From the NCBI GenBank assembly GCA_009379845.1, contig WHSZ01000003.1, forward strand, positions 110,138 through 174,137: DNA of 64,000 nt, written 5' to 3'. Below are positions 1 to 7,353 of the stretch, in pieces. The position numbers and the translations under genes were made by a program. Within the stretch, counting starts at the first letter, position 1. Each line of letters starts with the position of its first letter. The notes under the pieces were generated by a model. The model was given only the letters and a program-made list of their open reading frames with translations. It made no database searches and was not told the origin of the DNA. Source of the DNA: Pseudonocardiaceae bacterium. Its GTDB lineage: Bacteria; Actinomycetota; Actinomycetes; Mycobacteriales; Pseudonocardiaceae.

Positions 1-944
1 GCCAGGTTCTCGTACCGGCCACCCGCACAGATGCTGCCGTAGTCCGGCCAGTCGGTGAACTTGCACTCGTAGACGGTGCCCGTGTAGTAGTCCAGCCCGC
101 GGGCGACGGACAGATCGGCGACGACACTGCCGGTCGGCAGGTCGGACAGCGAGTCCAGCACGAACGCCAGCTCATCCAACCCCTCGGTGAGCAGATCGGA
201 CTTCGCGCCGAGCCGGGTGATGTCCTTGATCACCGAGCTGTCCGTGCCGCGCACCTGCGCGAGCTCCAGGCAGGCGGTGATCTGCTCGGTGCTCAGCCCG
301 AGGTCGTCGGCCAGCATCCGCTGGACACCGGCCGGACCGACCTTGTCGATCTTGTCAGCGATCCGGATCACAGCGAGTGGATCGCCGATGCCCAGCCCCT
401 CGTAGAAGCCCTGCAGCACCTTGCGATTGTTGATGTTCAGCGTCCAGCCCGGTAGCTCGAGGCCGGTGAGGATCTCATGCACGATCCGCGGGAGCTCCGC
501 GTCGAAGTGCAGCGGCACCGAATCGACATTGATCACGTCGATGTCGCACTGGGTGAACTCGCGGAACCGGCCCTCCTGCGGGCGCTCGCCCCGCCAGACC
601 CGCTGAATCTGGTAGCGCTTGAACGGGAACACCAGATCGTTGAAGTGCTGGGCGACATACCGTGCGGTCGGTACCGTGAGGTCGAAGTGCAGCCCCAGCC
701 TGGCTTCGTCAGCGGAGTCGTCAGCCTGCAGCCGGCGCAGCGTGTAGACCTCCTGCGAGGTCTCTCCCTTGGCCAGCAGCACATCGAGTGCTTCAACCGA
801 CGGGGTCTCGACGGAGCAGAACCCGTAGCGTTCGAACGTCCGCCTGATCCGGTCCAGCCAATGCAGCTCGACCAGCCTGATCTCCGGCGTCCACTCCGGG
901 AAGCCGCTGATCGGTGCCGGCCGTACCACCTGCTGGTCGCTCAT
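1..944 (-). CDS. hisS: Histidyl-tRNA synthetase, N-terminal part (cut by window edge)
   Basis: Class II aminoacyl-tRNA synthetase that charges tRNA-His in the cytosol. The reverse strand reads as one open frame from an ATG at 944 to the window edge, about 314 residues, so the C-terminal anticodon-binding domain lies outside. Visible signatures are the class II motif 2 stretch with RVWRGERPQEGRFREF followed by QCDIDVI, and the HisRS-specific second histidine motif ARGLDYYTGTVYE, which contacts histidine. The early segment LHFDLTVPTARYV matches the usual motif between motif 1 and motif 2. A purine-rich GGAGAGAGC precedes the ATG. The gene points away from the glycosidase whose 3' end lies 76 bases upstream of its start. 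Identity is secure; only completeness is limited. Confidence 0.95.
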   Translation of the reverse strand, partial: MSDQQVVRPAPISGFPEWTPEIRLVELHWLDRIRRTFERYGFCSVETPSVEALDVLLAKGETSQEVYTLRRLQADDSADEARLGLHFDLTVPTARYVAQHFNDLVFPFKRYQIQRVWRGERPQEGRFREFTQCDIDVINVDSVPLHFDAELPRIVHEILTGLELPGWTLNINNRKVLQGFYEGLGIGDPLAVIRIADKIDKVGPAGVQRMLADDLGLSTEQITACLELAQVRGTDSSVIKDITRLGAKSDLLTEGLDELAFVLDSLSDLPTGSVVADLSVARGLDYYTGTVYECKFTDWPDYGSICAGGRYENL

Positions 945-1020
945 TGGCGGGCTCTCTCCTCATTCGTGCGGGTCAACCGGAACCAGGGTATCCGGCCGCG
1001 ATGTCGCCCGATTGGCCAGG

Positions 1021-2130
1021 TCAGCAGGGGTGAGCAGGGGCGCCGTCACGTGCCCTCGGCAGCCGGTGTTCGACCGGCGGCAGGTCGAACGGGCGATGCG
1101 GCAGGGTCTGGTACCAGTAGGCCACCGAGGACAGATCGTCCGAGCGCTTGTTCGCGTGTCCGTGCTCGATGGTCACCCGGATAGACGTGGAGAAGATCAC
1201 CGGATCCTCGATGTGGAAGCGGTACAGCGAGATCTGACCCTTCCAGTTGGCCTGACCGGGCAGGGTGATCCCGTGGTACGGCGCATGGTAGGTCTGCGTC
1301 GGGCACCACGCGGTGTTGAAGTAGTCCTCGGTTCCGGTGCCGTGCAGGCTGGGCGGGAACGGCTCGCCGTCGATGAAGATCATGTCGTCGCCCTCGCCGT
1401 ACCAGTCCCACTCCGTGCTGTCCGAGAGGTTGTGGATGTTCAGAACGCAGCCCACGTAATGCCCCTGGCCCTCGGCGTCCAGGATCAGGTAGTTGCCGTC
1501 CCCGGTCAGGTTCGTGCCCTGCAACAGGAATTCCGCTGTGCTCTGATCCTCACGAGGCACCCCGTCGGTCGGGTTTTCCCTTCGCCACTGCGCATGGAAG
1601 TAGCCGAGGTCCGGTTCGGCGACCGAATAGCTTTCGTAGTCGATGTAGTAGTAGAAGAAGGCCGGTTCCCGTTCCAGCTCGCTAATCAGCTCGATCCTGG
1701 CGCGTTCGGCGTACGGCATGGCGAACCAGCAGTTGAAGCCCTTGCCGTCCTCGGGGCTCAGTTGCAGGGGCGCGGACACGAAGTTCGTGGTTTCCCCGTG
1801 CCCGACCCCGAAGAAGTCCCCGAGCGGCACCAGCACGCTGGGATGCTCCGAGCCGTCCCAGGTCATTTTCAGCACCAGCCGCCGCAGGTAGTCCGGCTCG
1901 GCTGGGGATGGGCCCTCCGGGTGGGGCACCGCCACCGTGCACCAGATGTGCGTGATCGCTCCCGGGCCGGCCAGCTCGGCAAGGACCGCCGTCTGTCCGG
2001 GTTGGACGGTGAGGCGATCGTCGTTGCCGCCGCTGGTATCCCAGCTGGATGCGCGTCCGCGCCGCGCGGTCCGCAGCCGAGGCAGATCACGCAGGCTGCT
2101 GCCGTGCTGCCCGTATCCCGGTTCCGGCAC
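1021..2130 (-). CDS. DUF2961 / glycoside hydrolase family 172 protein
   Basis: Predicted intracellular glycoside hydrolase of family GH172 (DUF2961), 369 residues with no signal peptide. Characterised relatives act on difructose dianhydride or as exo-alpha-D-arabinofuranosidases; the substrate here is not known. Family landmarks in order are AGPGAITHIWCTV (about residue 53), LVLKMTWDG and VPLGDFFGVGHG (about 85-110), FNCWFAMPYAERARIEL, and GTGTEDYFNTAWCP with TQTYHAPYHG towards the end. The GTG start at 2130 was chosen because AGGAGG stands four bases before it. The gene is transcribed divergently from the secreted phosphodiester glycosidase. Because actinomycetes of this group carry D-arabinan in the wall, recycling of wall arabinan is possible, but that is inference from lineage. 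Confidence 0.85.
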   Translation of the reverse strand: MPEPGYGQHGSSLRDLPRLRTARRGRASSWDTSGGNDDRLTVQPGQTAVLAELAGPGAITHIWCTVAVPHPEGPSPAEPDYLRRLVLKMTWDGSEHPSVLVPLGDFFGVGHGETTNFVSAPLQLSPEDGKGFNCWFAMPYAERARIELISELEREPAFFYYYIDYESYSVAEPDLGYFHAQWRRENPTDGVPREDQSTAEFLLQGTNLTGDGNYLILDAEGQGHYVGCVLNIHNLSDSTEWDWYGEGDDMIFIDGEPFPPSLHGTGTEDYFNTAWCPTQTYHAPYHGITLPGQANWKGQISLYRFHIEDPVIFSTSIRVTIEHGHANKRSDDLSSVAYWYQTLPHRPFDLPPVEHRLPRARDGAPAHPC

Positions 2131-2399
2131 TCGTCCTCCTATGTCAACCCGGTCGTCTTCAACGAGCCCACCAACCTGCGCTGCCCGAACAGAACACGAT
2201 CACCGGGGTGATCGCCGCGCCGGTGCCCTTCGTTTGACGCACGGCGTGGTTGCCGCCTGTCATTACTTCGGCTGGTCCCGCCCGGCACCGAGGGTTCATT
2301 CCTGGCACGCGCGCCATTCACTGTCGCATGATGTCGTGCCACTGCTCGAAAAGTGCGCGCGAGGGCCGCGGCGCACGCGGGCGGGAGAGGGGTCCGACG
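2131..2399. promoter_or_regulatory. Divergent intergenic region with an 18-bp inverted repeat
   Basis: This gap separates the divergent GH172 and phosphodiester glycosidase genes and must contain both promoters. At 2197-2214 there is a perfect inverted repeat, CGATCACC-GG-GGTGATCG, with arms of eight bases and a two-base centre. It looks like an operator for a dimeric regulator serving one or both genes. I could not assign convincing -35/-10 pairs, and no regulator gene lies beside it in the window. No gene is supported in the gap. Confidence 0.45.
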
Positions 2400-3632
2400 A
2401 TGAGTTCCGCGAAGTTCGCGCGCCGGTACGCCGCCATCGGCGCGGTCGTCCTGCTGAGCGTGCTGGTCCCACCGGCCGCCTCAGCGGTCGGCAGTGGCGA
2501 AGCCACGCACGGTATCGCAGCCGAAGAGGTGGCCCCCGGGGTGAGCTACCAGAAGGTCGAGAAGTCCACCTCGAACGGTTCGGTGGTGGCTCACCTGCTG
2601 ACCGTGGACCTCAGCAACCCGGACACCGGCCTTGACCTGCTCTACCCGGATGCGGTGGCGGCGGCGAACGAGGTCTCCGACATGGCCGACGCGCAGCACG
2701 CGGTGGCCGGCATCAACGCCGATTTCTTCAACCTCAGCGAGAACCACGCCGGCGTGGAGGCAACCAAGTCCTCGGTCGGTCCGGCGATCGCGGGCGGCGA
2801 AGACCTGAAGGCGGCGGTGCCAGACGGGCAGCGGTTCGGTCCCGGGATGGCGGACGGTACGTCCACGAGGGACGTGTTCGGCGTTTCCGAGGACGGGACC
2901 GCGCGGCTCGGCAGCCTGGCGTTGGACGGCGTCGCCAGCTCGGCGAAGGGGGAGTTCGATCTGGAGGGCTTCAACCAGTACGCGATCGCGGAGGGCGGCA
3001 TCGGCGCCTACACCAGCGACTGGGGCGAGGTGTCAAGGGCAAGGTCCACTTGCGGGACGGACACCGACCGCGAGGCGCCGTGCAGTTCCGAGACCGAGGA
3101 AGTCGTGATCAAGGACGGTGTGGTTGCCGGGGAGAGCGACGAGCCGGGGTCCGGAGCGATCCCGGCGGACACCGTGGTGCTGATCGGGCGCGAAGGCGGG
3201 GACGACGAGCTGGAACAGCTGGAGGCAGGCGACCAGGTGACCGTGCGGCACCAGCTCACCCAGGGCGGCGGTGCCGCGTTCCGGTTCGCGGTCGGCGGCG
3301 CCCCGATTCTCCGGGACGGCGCCCCGCTGTCCGATGTGGACAATTCGACTTTGGCGCCGCGTACCTCCGCGGGGGTGAGCGCGGACGGCAAGACCGTGTA
3401 TCTCACCGCCGTGGACGGGCGTTCCAGCGACAGTGTCGGGATGAGCCTGCGTGAGCTGGCAGACCTGCTGCGGGAGTTCGGCGCCGACGATGCCGTGAAC
3501 CTGGACGGCGGCGGCTCCACCACGCTGGTGGCGCGCGAATCCGGAGCCGATAACGTCACGGTACGGAACGCCCCTTCGGACGGCGCGGAACGTGCGGTCG
3601 CGAACGGGATCGGCGTCTTCTCGGCCCGCTAG
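2400..3632 (+). CDS. Secreted phosphodiester glycosidase (NAGPA-domain) protein
   Basis: Exported protein of 410 residues with a phosphodiester glycosidase domain (family of mammalian N-acetylglucosamine-1-phosphodiester alpha-N-acetylglucosaminidase). Such domains hydrolyse sugar-1-phosphodiester links. The N-terminus from the ATG at 2400 is a clear Sec signal peptide: charged MSSAKFARRYA, a hydrophobic run VVLLSVLVPP and an Ala-x-Ala site (AASA). GGGAGAGGGG precedes the start. An upstream in-frame start at 2250 would put about 50 implausible residues ahead of the signal peptide. Domain landmarks are AVAGINADFFNL (about residue 102), the VNLDGGGSTTLV core and a C-terminal ANGIGVF. It is divergent from the GH172 gene, suggesting shared work on a surface or exogenous glycan. 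Substrate unknown. Confidence 0.85.
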   Translation: MSSAKFARRYAAIGAVVLLSVLVPPAASAVGSGEATHGIAAEEVAPGVSYQKVEKSTSNGSVVAHLLTVDLSNPDTGLDLLYPDAVAAANEVSDMADAQHAVAGINADFFNLSENHAGVEATKSSVGPAIAGGEDLKAAVPDGQRFGPGMADGTSTRDVFGVSEDGTARLGSLALDGVASSAKGEFDLEGFNQYAIAEGGIGAYTSDWGEVSRARSTCGTDTDREAPCSSETEEVVIKDGVVAGESDEPGSGAIPADTVVLIGREGGDDELEQLEAGDQVTVRHQLTQGGGAAFRFAVGGAPILRDGAPLSDVDNSTLAPRTSAGVSADGKTVYLTAVDGRSSDSVGMSLRELADLLREFGADDAVNLDGGGSTTLVARESGADNVTVRNAPSDGAERAVANGIGVFSAR

Positions 3633-3688
3633 GTACACCCACACGGAGGACCGCTCGGGTAAGAGGGATCGTGGTTATTTCGCTGTTG

Positions 3689-3718
3689 TTGACTTCACAT
3701 TGTCGACGGTTAATGTGA
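3689..3718 (+). promoter_or_regulatory. Promoter and overlapping operator for the lactonase operon
   Basis: A -35 box TTGACT (3689-3694) and a -10 box TAATGT (3711-3716) are separated by 16 bases. A perfect inverted repeat, TCACATT (3695-3701) and AATGTGA (3712-3718), occupies the spacer edge and the -10 box, as expected for a repressor-blocked promoter. The transcript would have a leader of about 100 bases before the GTG at 3827. The regulator is not identified. Confidence 0.5.
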
Positions 3719-3826
3719 TGACAGTGGGCTTGCGTCACGAAAAGTTGATGTCGAGTTACCACGGCAACTGTTCGTTGCTGCCGCCAGGCTTGCGACGGTG
3801 CGGCACCTCGGGGGAGGAGCGCGAAA

Positions 3827-4639
3827 GTGACGAAACAGACGACGGTGAGCATCATCCCGTGCGGTGCGATGCACGCGGACCTGACGTGGTTGTTGCTGGC
3901 GCCCGGCAAGACCATCCGCCGGCGGCAGGACAAGGAGCAGCCCGCACCGTGGACCGAAGTGCCGACACATTGCGTGCTCGTGGACACCCCGGACGGCAAG
4001 TTGTTGTGGGACACCAGCGTGCCACGCGACTGGGAACAGCGTTGGGCCGAAACGGGATTGCAGGACTTCTTCCCGTATGACGCGGTCAGCGAGGACGAGT
4101 ACTTCGACTCCCGGCTCGCCCAGCTCGGTCTGCAGCCTGGCGACATCGACTACGTGGTGCTCTCTCACCTGCACTTCGACCACTCCGGCAACGTCGAGTT
4201 GTTCAAGAACACCAACGCCAAGCTGGTGTGCAGCGACAAGGAGAAGGAGTTCGCCTTCGGCTTCGACGGCGCGTTCAAGGGCGCGCATGTCAAGGCGGAC
4301 TACGAGAACCTCGAATTCGAAACGGTCTCCGGGGACACCGAGTTCTTGCCGGGCGTCACTCTCCTCCAGACGCCTGGCCACACCCCGGGCTGCATGTCGA
4401 TGCGGGTGGACCTACCGGACACCGGCACGATGATTTTCACGTCGGACGCCGTCTACATGGGGGACAGCTACGGACCTCCGGCGATACCGGCCGCGATCGT
4501 GAGCAACCTCGAGCAGTTCTACACCTCCGTGGAGAAACTCCGTGGTATCGCGGAGCGAACGAACGCGACGATGGTGTTCGGGCACGATCCGGAGCAGATC
4601 CACAAGCTGCGTACCGCTCCCAGCGCGCACTACACCTGA
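3827..4639 (+). CDS. Metallo-beta-lactamase-fold lactonase (AHL/gamma-butyrolactone lactonase family)
   Basis: Predicted dinuclear zinc lactonase of the N-acyl-homoserine lactonase (AiiA/AttM-BlcC) family, 270 residues, cytoplasmic. The metal motif SHLHFDHSG gives His114, His116, Asp118 and His119; further ligands are His185 in TPGHTPG, Asp in FTSDAVYMG and His in VFGHDPEQ. GTG start with a GGAGGAG ribosome site about eight bases upstream. It is the first gene of a three-gene set followed 43 bases later by a hydroxyacid-oxoacid transhydrogenase. That pairing recalls the gamma-butyrolactone operon blcABC (lactonase plus iron alcohol dehydrogenase), so opening of a simple lactone to 4-hydroxybutyrate is at least as likely as quorum quenching. 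Fold and metal site are certain, substrate inferred. Confidence 0.85.
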   Translation: MTKQTTVSIIPCGAMHADLTWLLLAPGKTIRRRQDKEQPAPWTEVPTHCVLVDTPDGKLLWDTSVPRDWEQRWAETGLQDFFPYDAVSEDEYFDSRLAQLGLQPGDIDYVVLSHLHFDHSGNVELFKNTNAKLVCSDKEKEFAFGFDGAFKGAHVKADYENLEFETVSGDTEFLPGVTLLQTPGHTPGCMSMRVDLPDTGTMIFTSDAVYMGDSYGPPAIPAAIVSNLEQFYTSVEKLRGIAERTNATMVFGHDPEQIHKLRTAPSAHYT

Positions 4640-4682
4640 TCCGAAGCCGCACGACCGCGATCTGGCACGGAGGCGCTCCGAC

Positions 4683-5978
4683 ATGACAATGCCCGATGCC
4701 CAACTCACCGAGGAAACGATCTTCACATGGGGCGCGCCGCCGTTGAAATTCGGCGCGGGTGCCTCCGACGAGATCGGGTTCGACTTGGCGCAACACGACG
4801 TCCGACGGGTACTGGTGATCACAGATCCGGGTATCGCCCGCACCGGCATCGCGCACCGCATTGCTGACGCGCTGCACCGGTACGACCTCACGGCCGAGAT
4901 CTTTGACGGCGTGCACGTGGAACCCACCGACGACAGCTTCACGAAAGCGGTGGGGTACGCCACCGAGCAGGGACCGTGGGACGCCTTCGTCGCCGTCGGC
5001 GGCGGCTCGGCGATCGACACCGCGAAGGCCGTCAACCTGTTGACCAGCCACCCAGGCGAGTTGATGGACTACGTGAACAAGCCGGTCGGGCTGGCCAAAC
5101 CCCCGCCGGGGCAGCTCAAGCCGCTCGTGGCGGTACCGACAACGGCCGGTACCGGGTCGGAGAGCACCGCGATGTGCATCCTGGATGTGCTGTCCATGAA
5201 GGTGAAGACCGGCATCAGCCACTGGCGGCTTCGCCCCACCCTCGCGGTTGTCGATCCGCTGCTGACCACGAGCATGCCGCCGGAGGTCACCGCGTCCACC
5301 GGGATGGATGTGGTGTGCCACGCGCTCGAGTCCTACACCGCGCGGGACTATCGCACCTTCGCACGTAAGAAACCCGAGGAGCGCGTCACCTACTGCGGCG
5401 CGAACCCGGTGTCCGACCTGTGGTGTGAGAAGGCCATGACGCTGCTCGCGTCGTCGTTCCGCAAGGCGGTGGCGGACGGCGCGAACGATGTGGACGCCCG
5501 GATGGACATGATGATGGCGGCCACCTTCGCCGGTATGGGATTCGGCAACGCGGGCGTGCACATCCCACATGCCAACGCGTACCCGATCGCCGGCATGGTC
5601 ACCGACTACGTGCCGGCCGGCTACCCGCCGGACGAACCGATGGTGCCGCACGGGCAGTCGGTCTCGCTGACCGCGCCGGAGGCGTTCCGCTACACGTTCC
5701 CTGCCGCGCCGGACCGGCATCTGCGGGCAGCGGAATTGTTGGGCCCTGGCGCGGAGAAGCTCGACGATCCTGCCGAACAGCTGCCAAGCGTGCTGGTCGA
5801 TTTGATGCGGGATATCGGTATTCCCAACGGGATCGGCGCGGTGGGCTTCTCCGAGAGCGACGTGCCCGACCTGGTGCCCGGCACCATGAAGCAGCAGCGG
5901 CTGCTGGCGACCTGCCCGCGCGAAGTCGGTGAGCAGGAGATCGCTGACATTCTCCGCAAGTCCGTGCAGAACTGGTAA
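4683..5978 (+). CDS. Hydroxyacid-oxoacid transhydrogenase (iron-dependent alcohol dehydrogenase family)
   Basis: Resembles ADHFE1/HOT closely over its length. HOT oxidises 4-hydroxybutyrate to succinic semialdehyde while reducing 2-oxoglutarate to 2-hydroxyglutarate, using a bound nicotinamide. The 431 residues show VRVLVITDPGI, VEPTDDSF, VAVGGGSAIDTAKA, PTTAGTGSEST, a metal-site region with VCHALESYTARDY and FGNAGVHIPHANAYPIAG, and VPHGQSVSLTAPEAF, all in family order. The ATG at 4683 (MTMPDAQ) fits; a second ATG at 4689 is possible. It follows the lactonase gene and precedes a zinc-ribbon gene, probably in one operon. No succinic semialdehyde dehydrogenase is present locally, unlike blcABC. 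A different hydroxyacid substrate cannot be excluded. Confidence 0.88.
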   Translation: MTMPDAQLTEETIFTWGAPPLKFGAGASDEIGFDLAQHDVRRVLVITDPGIARTGIAHRIADALHRYDLTAEIFDGVHVEPTDDSFTKAVGYATEQGPWDAFVAVGGGSAIDTAKAVNLLTSHPGELMDYVNKPVGLAKPPPGQLKPLVAVPTTAGTGSESTAMCILDVLSMKVKTGISHWRLRPTLAVVDPLLTTSMPPEVTASTGMDVVCHALESYTARDYRTFARKKPEERVTYCGANPVSDLWCEKAMTLLASSFRKAVADGANDVDARMDMMMAATFAGMGFGNAGVHIPHANAYPIAGMVTDYVPAGYPPDEPMVPHGQSVSLTAPEAFRYTFPAAPDRHLRAAELLGPGAEKLDDPAEQLPSVLVDLMRDIGIPNGIGAVGFSESDVPDLVPGTMKQQRLLATCPREVGEQEIADILRKSVQNW

Positions 5979-5990
5979 GGCCGGTTGATC

Positions 5991-6419
5991 ATGCCGATTT
6001 ACGACTACCGCTGCGAGTGCGGTTCCCGGTTCGAACGGTTGGCGCGGCGCGCCGATTCACTTGCTCCGGATTGCCCGCGCTGCGGTGCCAGAACCGCCAA
6101 GGTGCCGTCCGCCGCCGCGGTCGTGGGGCGGGCGGATCCAGGGCTTTCCGGCGAGCGGATGCCGCAGACCTGGCGTGGCACCCATCGCGGCGACCGGGAC
6201 TACCTCACCAAGCTGCGGCGAGACTGGGAACGGCGGCAGCGGTTGGAAGAGCGTCATCCGGAACTCGCCGGAGACACCCGGCCGGTGCTGGCGCACGAGG
6301 GCCGGTTTCACGACAAGCCGCTGCGTGCGGGTGATCCGATTCCCGAGCCGCCCGCACACGGCCACGGGCACGGCGGCGCCGCGGGATCCGCCGGCACTTC
6401 CGGAACCGGCAGCGAGTAG
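5991..6419 (+). CDS. FmdB-family zinc-ribbon protein
   Basis: Small protein of 142 residues starting MPIYDYRCECG, the characteristic start of FmdB/putative regulatory zinc-ribbon proteins; this fixes the ATG at 5991 rather than the in-frame TTG six bases earlier. The cysteine pairs CEC and CPRC (residues about 8-30) form a zinc ribbon. The middle carries a charged segment TKLRRDWERRQRLEERH, and the tail is rich in His, Gly and Ala (HGHGHGG), possibly able to bind metal. It sits 12 bases after the transhydrogenase and is probably co-transcribed. FmdB-like proteins often accompany amide or lactone hydrolases and may help metal loading or regulation, but the role is unproven. Confidence 0.75.
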   Translation: MPIYDYRCECGSRFERLARRADSLAPDCPRCGARTAKVPSAAAVVGRADPGLSGERMPQTWRGTHRGDRDYLTKLRRDWERRQRLEERHPELAGDTRPVLAHEGRFHDKPLRAGDPIPEPPAHGHGHGGAAGSAGTSGTGSE

Positions 6420-6481
6420 CGACGCGTTACCGGCTGACCAGATCGTCCGCCGCCGGCCGGTTCGAGGACGCGCGGATGCCG

Positions 6482-6676
6482 CTACGTGCCAGGCCCTGAC
6501 CGGCCAGCCGACTGGGCCGACGCGCCATCGGACGCCTCGGCGACACGCGCGTGCAGCCGTTCCCTGATCTGCTCCGGGGTGTACGTGCGGCGTTGCCGCT
6601 CGGCCCTGGCCAGCACCACCCCGCTGGCCGCCACACCCACGAATCCGGCCAGCCCCAGTACCTTCCACCAGCGCAT
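6482..6676 (-). CDS. Small single-pass membrane protein, unknown function
   Basis: A 64-residue protein beginning MRWWKVLGLAGFVGVAASGVV, a single N-terminal membrane segment followed by a basic, soluble tail with YTPEQIRERLHARVAEA. Short proteins of this plan are common in actinobacteria but have no assigned role. The reading frame is supported by the divergent symmetrical promoter at 6682-6688, which places a -10 box TAGCCT six bases before its ATG, so the mRNA should be leaderless. It is divergent from the papain-like protein gene. Confidence 0.65.
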   Translation of the reverse strand: MRWWKVLGLAGFVGVAASGVVLARAERQRRTYTPEQIRERLHARVAEASDGASAQSAGRSGPGT

Positions 6677-6681
6677 ACGCC

Positions 6682-6688
6682 TAGGCTA
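6682..6688. promoter_or_regulatory. Bidirectional leaderless promoter (shared -10 element)
   Basis: The seven bases TAGGCTA give a -10 box on each strand: TAGGCT on the plus strand, six bases before the GTG at 6694, and TAGCCT on the minus strand, six bases before the ATG ending at 6676. Both spacings would place transcription starts at or next to the start codons, so both divergent genes should be leaderless and share one melting site. Confidence 0.55.
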
Positions 6689-6693
6689 CAGCC

Positions 6694-7353
6694 GTGCCCG
6701 ACACACGTATCAGACTGCAGGACGCCGTCCACCAGACGCGCACCGGCGACGTCTGGCTGTTCCGCGGGCGGGCGGTGGCCGATCGGGCGATCCAGGTGAC
6801 CACGAACAGCCCGATCAACCACGTCGGCATGTCCGTTGTGATCGACGACCTCCCGCCGCTGATGTGGCACGCCGAGCTCGGCCGGTCCCTGACCGACCTC
6901 TGGTCCGGGACCCACCAGCGCGGCGCCCAGCTGCATGATCTGCACGACGCGGTGGTCGTGTGGACCACCAAGTACGGGCAGCGGGCGTGGCTGCGCCAGC
7001 TCGATCACCCGGTCACCCGCGAGATGGAGGACGCCGTGCTGCGCATCGTCGCGCGGCTGGACGACACCCCGTTCCCGTCCACCGCACGGCTGGCATCGAG
7101 GTGGCTGCGGGCCCGGTTGCCACGGCTCAAGCGGCGGATCAGGGAACACGAGCTGGAAACCGCCTACTGTGCCGAGGTGGTGGCCGTGACCTATGAGGCC
7201 ATGGGGCTGCTGCCGCGCGGGCGCCGGCCGAACTGGTACGACCCCGGCCGGTTCTGGAGCGGCGACGAGCTCGGCCTGGCCGCGGGATCAGGGCTCGGGG
7301 CCGAGATCGCCGTGGACGTCCCGCCCGACGCGCGGATCGGAGCTACCCGATAG
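6694..7353 (+). CDS. Permuted papain-like (YiiX/NlpC-P60-type) protein
   Basis: Protein of 219 residues with the layout of circularly permuted NlpC/P60 (YiiX/LRAT-like) enzymes: GDVWLFRG near the N-terminus, a conserved histidine in SPINHVGM (about residue 47), and a late cysteine in TAYCAEVVAVTYEAMG (about residue 157). In permuted members His precedes Cys, as here. There is no signal peptide, so a cytosolic amidase, thioesterase or lipid-modifying role is more likely than wall hydrolysis. GTG start supported by a leaderless -10 box six bases upstream. Its 3' end overlaps the convergent MFS transporter gene by 11 bases. Family assignment rests on pattern only. Confidence 0.65.
   Translation: MPDTRIRLQDAVHQTRTGDVWLFRGRAVADRAIQVTTNSPINHVGMSVVIDDLPPLMWHAELGRSLTDLWSGTHQRGAQLHDLHDAVVVWTTKYGQRAWLRQLDHPVTREMEDAVLRIVARLDDTPFPSTARLASRWLRARLPRLKRRIREHELETAYCAEVVAVTYEAMGLLPRGRRPNWYDPGRFWSGDELGLAAGSGLGAEIAVDVPPDARIGATR

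Noticed and set aside
1012..2211. Plus-strand open frame of 399 codons over the GH172 gene
   Set aside because: The minus strand shows conserved GH172 motifs and a ribosome site; the plus frame shows none.
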